38,494 nt of DNA, from the IMG/VR virus record IMGVR_UViG_3300027833_000110, positions 1 to 38,494 of that record. The stretch is one strand, 5' to 3'. The notes under the pieces are model-generated. The model worked only from the letters and a program-made list of their open reading frames with translations, was not told the origin of the DNA and searched no databases. Position numbers and translations under genes: made by a program. Shown in pieces: positions 33,918 through 38,494 of this stretch. The DNA is from a virus. How positions within the stretch are numbered: the first letter of the stretch is position 1; every line of letters starts with the position of its first letter.

Positions 33918-35840
33918 ATGGCAGAAGATATGCATCCAGCAAAGGGCTCAGGTAGAGATAGTGATTCGCAGAAGAACCTTCTGCGTAAGGTCATTAATAC
34001 TCTTAATAAAAGTTCTGAAAAGGCAGAACTTGGCGCTGTCCATATTAGTGAAACTGTCACTGATAAGGTTGACGAGCTCATAGGTGTATATGTCAAGACT
34101 AATGCCAAGGATGAGAAGAAGGAGAACTCTAAAAAGGGTGACGCTGCGGAAGAAAAGAAAGAAAGAATGACCGTTTTCCAAACACTCCTTAACCTACCCG
34201 AAGCATTAAAAACTGCTGCTGGTTCTGCAAAGGACAAAGGTAGTAACCTAATGGGTTCTCTTGGCAAGAAGGTCAAAGGATTCACTGGTATGTTGGGTAA
34301 ACTTGCTATGGGTGCAGGCGCAGGTATTCTTGCGATTGTTGCTGTTGCTGGTTTAATGTCATCAGGAATCATCGATGCAGAGAAGGTTAAGAAATCTGTT
34401 CTTACCTTATTGAGTATTGGTGATGAGATGTCGATGAAAGGTTTGGCAACTCTCGCATTCTTTTCGCCAGCCATGAAACGACTGGGAACGGGACTCGCTT
34501 TCTTTGGTGCTGGTAGTGCCATTGCGGGTATGTCTAACGCACTGTTGGAGAAGTTCGGTGCTGGTAACTGGGCACAAGGTGTTAAGGATAACGTCCTCAC
34601 TTTACTGAGTATTGGTGATAGTGCTGGACTCAAAGATATTGCAACACTCTTAGCATTCCAACCAGCAATGATTGCGTTAGCAACGGGACTTGCTGCGTTT
34701 GGTGCTGGTAGTGCTGTCGCTGGTATGTCTGACGCACTGTTGAAGAAGTTTGGTTCTGGTGGTTGGGCAGAAACAACAAAACAGAACGTACTTACGTTAT
34801 TGTCTATCGGTGATGAGTTAACTGCACCCCGAATATTAGCAATCGCTGCCGTTCCTGTCGCACTGATAGCACTTGGTGCGGGTCTTGCTGTATTCGGTGC
34901 CGGTTCTGGTATCGCATCTCTGACTACTAGTACTGACTGGGCAGACAATGTCAAGTATTCGGTATTAACCCTATTAAGTATTCCAGATGAAGCGGGTGGT
35001 AACATTGGTATGCTCGCAAGTGGCGGAACAGTGGCTATTGCACTTGGGGTTATAGGTGCGGGTCTTCTTTTATTTGGTGCTGGTTCTGCTATTAACTCTC
35101 TTGTCAAAGACACTAAATGGTCAGGACGAGTAAAGACAAATGTATTAACCCTATTATCTATTGCGGATGATGTAGGTGATGACTTTGTCAAGAAGTCAAA
35201 TAGTGTTGCAACTGGACTGGCCAAGCTTGGTGGTAGTCTTGCTGTATTCGGTGTCGGCACATTTGTCTCTAGTCTTGGTGCAGCAGCATCTGGTATACTA
35301 GACTTCTTTACGCCAGGCAAAGGCCCAGTTGACATAATGTTAACACTCGCAGACCGTGAAGTAGAGATTAACAAAGCAGCAGGTGGTGTTACTAAACTTG
35401 CGAATGCAATGACTAAGTTATCTGGTATTAGTTTCAACGGTGGTAACATTGACATCGAAGGGATGTTGAATGACTTTGGTCACCTACCCGCATTACTGGA
35501 TGGTCTTGCAAATGGTTCTCCTAATGGGCCCATTGAGTTTGAAACAAGTGGTATAAACAAGAAGATAGACTTTAAGAGGGGTATCCTTGACCCATCCCTG
35601 AAAGTACCAGAGATTGCGGCAACAATGAACCACGTAAACTCTGTACTTGGATTGGGGACACCAAGAAATTCAACACAACAAGCAACCTCTTCCGAGAATG
35701 CAGAGATGAAATCTGCTAGTAGTGGTGGGACTGTTGCTGTCAATACGGGAGGAAACACCACTAACAACACTAGTTCAAGTAGTGCTGTGGCAGTGGTTGA
35801 CGCATCTCCTGCTACGGATGACCTAGACAGGGTTGCATAA
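33918..35840 (+). CDS. 29: tape measure protein, gp29-like
   Basis: 640 residues (T4 gp29 has 590). A helical charged N-terminus is followed by a hydrophobic Ala/Gly segment at 125-148 (GAGAGILAIVAVAGLMSSG) and five tandem repeats of 58-65 residues, each starting V/T-K-x-x-VLTLLSI (157, 222, 287, 345, 405) and ending FGAGSAIA-like. A weaker sixth start is at 471 (VDIMLTLADRE). The C-terminus is Thr/Ser/Asn-rich. Length, Ala/Gly-rich helices, position after gp26/51 and before the terminator, and repeats all fit a tail-length ruler. Identity with T4 gp29 is by context; AGGACAGGG precedes the start. Confidence 0.75.
   Translation: MAEDMHPAKGSGRDSDSQKNLLRKVINTLNKSSEKAELGAVHISETVTDKVDELIGVYVKTNAKDEKKENSKKGDAAEEKKERMTVFQTLLNLPEALKTAAGSAKDKGSNLMGSLGKKVKGFTGMLGKLAMGAGAGILAIVAVAGLMSSGIIDAEKVKKSVLTLLSIGDEMSMKGLATLAFFSPAMKRLGTGLAFFGAGSAIAGMSNALLEKFGAGNWAQGVKDNVLTLLSIGDSAGLKDIATLLAFQPAMIALATGLAAFGAGSAVAGMSDALLKKFGSGGWAETTKQNVLTLLSIGDELTAPRILAIAAVPVALIALGAGLAVFGAGSGIASLTTSTDWADNVKYSVLTLLSIPDEAGGNIGMLASGGTVAIALGVIGAGLLLFGAGSAINSLVKDTKWSGRVKTNVLTLLSIADDVGDDFVKKSNSVATGLAKLGGSLAVFGVGTFVSSLGAAASGILDFFTPGKGPVDIMLTLADREVEINKAAGGVTKLANAMTKLSGISFNGGNIDIEGMLNDFGHLPALLDGLANGSPNGPIEFETSGINKKIDFKRGILDPSLKVPEIAATMNHVNSVLGLGTPRNSTQQATSSENAEMKSASSGGTVAVNTGGNTTNNTSSSSAVAVVDASPATDDLDRVA
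34386..35297 (+). repeat. five ~60-residue repeats in the tape measure
   Basis: Repeat starts at residues 157, 222, 287, 345 and 405 share VLTLLSIxDE and a distal GLAxFGAGSAIA motif. The first two are closest in sequence (both have GMSNALLEKFG/GMSDALLKKFG), which suggests recent duplication. Units would change tail length in steps if the protein is a ruler. Confidence 0.8.
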
Positions 35841-35863
35841 AAAAAGGGACTCCGAAGAGTCCC
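35839..35863 (-). terminator. TTCG-loop intrinsic terminator for gp32 transcript
   Basis: On the minus strand GGGACTC-TTCG-GAGTCCC is followed by seven T. The stem of seven pairs, the UUCG tetraloop and the U-run are a strong factor-independent terminator 35 bases after the gp32 stop. On the plus strand the hairpin comes right after the tape-measure TAA but lacks a U-run, so it would act mainly on the minus transcript. Confidence 0.9.
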
Positions 35864-35897
35864 CTATAACCTTTAACGGTTTATCCTAAGGCAAGGA

Positions 35898-36824
35898 TTA
35901 GTCTTCAGCAGCTAACTTTGCAAAGTAACTCAGAGTATCATCATCACCAGCGGCAGCAGTGATACTAGGTTCAGGTGCAGAGTTCGAAACCACTGTAGGT
36001 TCCGCAGTCCTCATAGGAGCACTCTCCGCAGTCTGTGTTAATGAGTCATTCTTTACAGTACTACCCGCACCAGTCGATTGTCCTAAGACAACTTCCAAAC
36101 GTCCTTTCAACTCGTCATAAGACTTGTATGAAGACGGTGCAGTGAATTCTGTCACGTCATGTAACTGATTGTAAGTCGATTCAAGTTTAGTCTCATCCGC
36201 TTCCAGTAATGGAGCTTCTGCTTTAAACTCTGACTTATCATAGTTACGATAACCCGCAACGTTACGAATCTTCAACTGGAAATCAGCACCAGACCAAAAA
36301 TCAAATGGATTGATTGGAGTCTCGCCTGGAAATTCAGGTTGCATCTTATCCATAATCTTATCAAAGATTTTCTTACCGAAGTCGTAAAGGAATACTTTAC
36401 CTTCGTTAGCAGGATTAGCTGGGTCATTCATGACCATGATGTTCGCAACATAGTGAAGTCTGCGTTTCTGTCTACGTGCAGTCTCTTTGTCTTCATCGAT
36501 ACCACTGTTCCAAAGGCGTGAATTATATTCACTCACTGGGTCATTTTGTCCGTTAAGAGTAGTCAGAGACTTCTCAACATACCATTGACCAGAAGGGCCT
36601 TTAAAGAAATGGTCGAAGTAACGTACCCAAGGTAGTTCTTGACCTTCCCCAGCAGGAAGAAAACGAACGACTGCGTAACCGTTACCACTCTCATCGACAG
36701 TGGGTTTCCAGAAACGTAAATCTTCGTATTTGTTGGTTGATTGTTTTGTACCAGACATCTCAGCTGCGGCATTCGCCAGTTTTGAAACGTCAGTACGATT
36801 GGTTTTTAAATTTGCAAAAGACAT
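35898..36824 (-). CDS. 32: single-stranded DNA binding protein gp32
   Basis: 308 residues (T4 gp32 has 301). The basic N-terminal cooperativity segment (LKTNRTDVSKLANAAAEM), the core (RFWKPTVDESGNGYAVVRFLP, LPWVRYFDHFFKGPSGQWYVEKSLTTLN, LFDFWSGADFQLKIRN-like NPFDFWSGADFQLKI) and an acidic C-terminus ending DDDTLSYFAKLAAED are all gp32. The T4 zinc-binding Cys cluster is missing: there is no Cys in the whole protein, and the matching stretch reads NGQNDPVSEYNSRLWNSG. It is preceded by a sigma70 promoter with perfect boxes and by GGAG nine bases before the ATG, and followed by a strong terminator, so it is an independent transcript. Confidence 0.93.
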   Translation of the reverse strand: MSFANLKTNRTDVSKLANAAAEMSGTKQSTNKYEDLRFWKPTVDESGNGYAVVRFLPAGEGQELPWVRYFDHFFKGPSGQWYVEKSLTTLNGQNDPVSEYNSRLWNSGIDEDKETARRQKRRLHYVANIMVMNDPANPANEGKVFLYDFGKKIFDKIMDKMQPEFPGETPINPFDFWSGADFQLKIRNVAGYRNYDKSEFKAEAPLLEADETKLESTYNQLHDVTEFTAPSSYKSYDELKGRLEVVLGQSTGAGSTVKNDSLTQTAESAPMRTAEPTVVSNSAPEPSITAAAGDDDTLSYFAKLAAED

Positions 36825-36872
36825 ATTTTGTATTCTCCGTATATTTGCGTATTAGTTGTATTTTGAGTATTC

Positions 36873-36901
36873 ATTATATCATAATCAAAAGGGTTTGTCA
36901 A
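36873..36901 (-). promoter_or_regulatory. consensus sigma70 promoter for gp32
   Basis: On the minus strand TTGACA (36901-36896), a 17-base spacer and TATAAT (36878-36873) match the bacterial consensus at all 12 positions. A start near 36866 gives a 42-base leader to gp32. No late box is present except a weak TTTAAATA, so gp32 is likely expressed early by unmodified host polymerase. Confidence 0.9.
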
Positions 36902-36908
36902 CCTTTAT

Positions 36909-37178
36909 TTAAAGAGTAAGGTTAGCACTCTTTTCGAGAAAATTAAGTTTCATTGCTTCTAACTCAATCTTCTCTTTGACAGATGTCGCAATGTATTTTT
37001 TGACATCCTCAATCTCTAGGTTATTCTCATCACAGAGATAAACCGTTGCATCCATATAACTCATGGACTTTGTTCTTACACAGTCTTCCACCATCTTGGT
37101 GAATTTCTTTTTATTCATGAAGTTTGATTCCTCGTTAGAAGAATCTACCCCACCTACTATCATATCAAGTTTCATCAT
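36909..37178 (-). CDS. 33: late promoter coactivator gp33
   Basis: 89 residues from ATG 37178 (or 37175); AAGAGG is just upstream and the longer reading from 37196 lacks a site. FTKMVEDCVRTKSMSYMDATVYLCDENNLEIEDVKKYIATSV followed by KEKIELEAMKLNFLEKSANL is the gp33 pattern of T4-like marine phages. gp33 binds the RNA polymerase flap and links the sliding clamp to gp55-directed late transcription. It overlaps the upstream 213-residue gene by 14 bases, and a TATAAATA box lies 19 bases before the start, so its own late expression may be fed by itself. Confidence 0.82.
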   Translation of the reverse strand: MMKLDMIVGGVDSSNEESNFMNKKKFTKMVEDCVRTKSMSYMDATVYLCDENNLEIEDVKKYIATSVKEKIELEAMKLNFLEKSANLTL

Positions 37179-37806
37179 CAACCTCTTCGTTGTCATTATT
37201 TATAGGAACGTGAATTTCCCTTTTGTACATATTCGCATACTCTTTATCGTTTGCGAATTCTTCTTCCAGTTCACGAGTCCATACTTGTGCAATATCTGGA
37301 TACCAAGTGTCGTATTGGCGCTTTGCCGTTCCGTCACTATAGTATGCCATTGCGATACACACTTTCTGTATTCGTCCTTCACGTTGTTCACCATAACGAA
37401 AGTCACACCATATACCACCACTCAGATACTTCTTCATGTTAGTTATATATGTATTGAGGTCAATGTAGTCCGCACGTTCCTTAGAAACTTTGGAGTTCTT
37501 ATAACTACTCATCGACTTAAGTTGAAGTTGATTGGCCTTCAACCACTCTTTAACTTTCTTCCAGTGTAAGAAATGGTCTTCGGGCAAATCTCGTATGTCT
37601 TCATGTACAGACTTACTTCCATCTGCCCCTCGAGCTTCACGTGCCTTAGCAAGACGTTCAATCGCTGCCTTCTTCTGTTCCTCAGACATAGGTTTGCGTT
37701 TAGTCTTAACTTTTTTACGTTCGAAACCAAGTTCTTTCAGACCAGCGAGTTTCTTCGCTTCTCTGGTTTTACTTGCTTTCTCTGATGCTGTTAGTTTCTT
37801 GGCCAT
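37165..37806 (-). CDS. conserved basic protein next to gp33, unknown
   Basis: 213 residues. The first 60 are strongly basic and helical (KASKTREAKKLAGLKELGFERKK, then KPMSEEQKKAAIERLAKAREARG). Then SVHEDIRDLPEDHFLHWKKVKEWLK and a C-terminal beta segment GIWCDFRYGEQREGRIQKVCIAMAYYSDG. I recognise the pattern from a gene beside gp33 in marine T4-like phages, function unassigned. The basic arm suggests nucleic-acid or polymerase binding. No Shine-Dalgarno precedes the ATG; a sigma70 promoter ends ten bases before it, so the transcript may be almost leaderless. Confidence 0.65.
   Translation of the reverse strand: MAKKLTASEKASKTREAKKLAGLKELGFERKKVKTKRKPMSEEQKKAAIERLAKAREARGADGSKSVHEDIRDLPEDHFLHWKKVKEWLKANQLQLKSMSSYKNSKVSKERADYIDLNTYITNMKKYLSGGIWCDFRYGEQREGRIQKVCIAMAYYSDGTAKRQYDTWYPDIAQVWTRELEEEFANDKEYANMYKREIHVPINNDNEEVDDET
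37197..37204 (-). promoter_or_regulatory. T4-type late promoter before gp33
   Basis: The minus strand reads CCTATAAATAATGAC inside the end of the 213-residue gene. A start near 37191 gives a 13-16-base leader carrying AAGAGG before the gp33 ATG. This would let gp33 be made late, under its own control. Confidence 0.7.
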
Positions 37807-37815
37807 ATATTATAT

Positions 37816-37844
37816 AGTATATATTAAACTGCGGTAAATGTCAA
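37816..37844 (-). promoter_or_regulatory. sigma70 promoter almost on the start codon
   Basis: On the minus strand TTGACA (37844-37839), 17 bases, TATACT (37821-37816). The -35 lies in the last codons of the DUF2693-like gene. Start is expected near 37809, so the leader to the ATG at 37806 is only a few bases. A second TATAAT box overlaps the start region at poorer spacing. Confidence 0.7.
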
Positions 37845-38078
37845 GAGCGAATCAACACGGAATGAACGCCAATCTGCTACATCTAAGTCAAATACACGAA
37901 CCGCAACTTGGTTCTTCTCAGTGTTTGCATTAGAATCAGTCTTAGGCATCTTTTCAACTGGTATATAATCTTCTACCAGAGTAGCTCGCATCTCACGTAC
38001 TGCACCATCTTTTACTTTTGTAAACGATAGGTTCACGATACCTAGGCGTAGGGTGTTAATAATTTCTTCATAAGTCAT
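37824..38078 (-). CDS. DUF2693-like small SH3-fold protein
   Basis: 84 residues from ATG 38078, which has GGAG six bases upstream; longer forms (from 38090 or 38132) lie inside the preceding gene. The pattern INTLRLGIVNLSFTKVKDGAVREMRATLVEDYIP then VAVRVFDLDVADWRSFRVDSL matches the small DUF2693-type protein common in T4-like phages (SH3/WYL-like, function unknown). The start lies two bases after the stop of the previous gene, so translation is coupled. The strong promoter for the next gene overlaps its end. Confidence 0.65.
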   Translation of the reverse strand: MTYEEIINTLRLGIVNLSFTKVKDGAVREMRATLVEDYIPVEKMPKTDSNANTEKNQVAVRVFDLDVADWRSFRVDSLLTFTAV

Positions 38079-38079
38079 T

Positions 38080-38292
38080 TCATTCTCCATTAGGGTTTTC
38101 CAATATGTGAGGGGCGAGTTCCGCAAGGTCATCTAGATACATATCCCAAGGGTAGTGTCGAAGGCAACTTGATGCCATCTTACGTATCTCAGTCATGTTA
38201 TCTCTTTTGTATATACCTCTAGGGTTCTGCAATTCTTTTAGAAAGGTTGCAGTTCTCTTAAGGGCATAATACCGTTCATCGGGCATAGTCAT
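38080..38292 (-). CDS. BPSL0761-like small conserved protein
   Basis: 70 residues from ATG 38292, chosen because AAGGAGT lies seven bases upstream. MTMPDERYYALKRTATFLKEL, then IRKMASSCLRHYPWDMYLDDLAELAPHIL is the pattern of the BPSL0761-like family found in phages and bacteria, function unknown. It shares a base with the stop of the upstream partial gene (TAATG). Confidence 0.65.
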   Translation of the reverse strand: MTMPDERYYALKRTATFLKELQNPRGIYKRDNMTEIRKMASSCLRHYPWDMYLDDLAELAPHILENPNGE

Positions 38293-38492
38293 TAGGCTAC
38301 TCCTTCCGAAAACCATAGTGGAGTCTCAACGTTCTTCCACTTTGCGAATTCTACCTTCTCGTTTATATAGTAGAAACGGTATGCTTCTACAGGGTCTTCA
38401 CGTTTGCAATACTCAGGCATTGCTTGTGCGAATTTGGTAAGTCTTACGACTTGTTTAATATTACGTGGTGCAAACCACAGGTAACCACCTAA
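38292..38492 (-). CDS. conserved phage hypothetical, 5' end cut by window edge
   Basis: I translated this from the minus strand: 66 residues to TAA at 38294-38292, open to the right edge, so only the C-terminus is seen. The motif FAQAMPEYCKREDPVEAYRF followed by YYINEKVEFAKWKN recalls a conserved tail of hypothetical proteins in T4-like and other phages (QAMP..Y..xDPVxAYRxYYxxEKxxFAxW). I do not know its function. It is the first gene visible of a small coupled operon leading to gp33. Confidence 0.55.
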   Translation of the reverse strand, partial: LGGYLWFAPRNIKQVVRLTKFAQAMPEYCKREDPVEAYRFYYINEKVEFAKWKNVETPLWFSEGVA

Positions 38493-38494
38493 CT

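Noticed and set aside
33848-35455. 535-codon open frame on the minus strand
   Set aside because: It is antisense to the tape-measure gene over its whole length, has a Pro/Ser/Ala-rich shadow composition with repeats mirroring the tape-measure repeats, and has no ribosome site or promoter.
1-38494. tRNA, rRNA, insertion sequence or integrase
   Set aside because: I looked at the short gaps between genes on both strands and saw no cloverleaf-like or transposase-like sequence; nearly all the window is coding and no gap exceeds about 100 bases.

Overview
The window is part of the late (virion) gene region of a contractile-tailed, T4-superfamily bacteriophage of the marine or cyanophage-like kind. 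The evidence is a recognisable T4 baseplate set (gp4, gp5/spike, gp6, gp8, gp25, gp26, gp27-like, gp48, gp53, gp54), T4 replication/late-transcription genes (gp32, gp33), and several exact copies of the T4 late promoter TATAAATA. Tight packing, stop/start overlaps and no rRNA, tRNA or IS elements fit a lytic phage genome. The DNA is moderately AT-rich. The host cannot be told from the sequence; the DUF4815-type wedge protein, the small conserved genes near gp33 and the long repetitive fibre genes point to an aquatic myovirus rather than a coliphage.

Layout. (1) 1-3525, minus strand: a truncated tail fibre, a small beta-rich structural protein, and a 2OG-Fe(II)-oxygenase-like enzyme and a glycosyltransferase in overlapping frames, plus a small coiled-coil protein. 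(2) 3568-10419, minus: two paralogous giant adhesin-like proteins built of an unusual tetrapeptide repeat (aromatic-x-G/R/A-N/D/T), a repetitive fibre protein and a 67-residue coiled-coil protein. (3) 10419-29441, minus: the baseplate cluster. Read in transcription order it is gp48 (tube cap), gp53, gp27-like hub, a gp5-like OB protein with a lysozyme-like domain that seems catalytically dead, a hub/tail protein ending in an Amidase_2 domain, a separate beta-helix spike, an unknown, gp25, gp6, a wedge protein, a gp10-like protein, gp8 and a 1736-residue DUF4815 protein. (4) 29454-29486: two opposed late promoters facing each other, the hinge between the minus cluster and a plus cluster. (5) 29495-35840, plus: gp4 head-completion nuclease, a B12-type radical SAM enzyme, an unknown, gp54 (tube initiator), gp26, and a tape-measure protein with five internal repeats. 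(6) 35839-38494, minus: terminator, gp32 with a textbook sigma70 promoter, gp33, and four small conserved phage genes.

How it works together. gp27-like, gp5-like and spike proteins form the hub and puncturing needle; gp53, gp25, gp6, gp8, the DUF4815 protein and the gp10-like protein form the wedges; gp54 and gp48 nucleate and cap the tube around the tape measure; the fibres and repeat proteins presumably bind the host; gp4 finishes heads; gp33 (with a gp55 sigma outside the window) activates the TATAAATA promoters seen in front of most structural blocks.

Most notable observations: an eight-T slippery run at the gp26 stop codon that opens a 64-codon -1 frame, giving a gp26-gp51-like fusion directly upstream of the tape measure, laid out like the lambda G/GT-H frameshift; the two tetrapeptide-repeat adhesins; the split gp5 with a degenerate lysozyme and a relocated amidase; the radical SAM gene among the structural genes; face-to-face late promoters; and TATAAATA motifs placed exactly so that transcripts would begin on the start codon.
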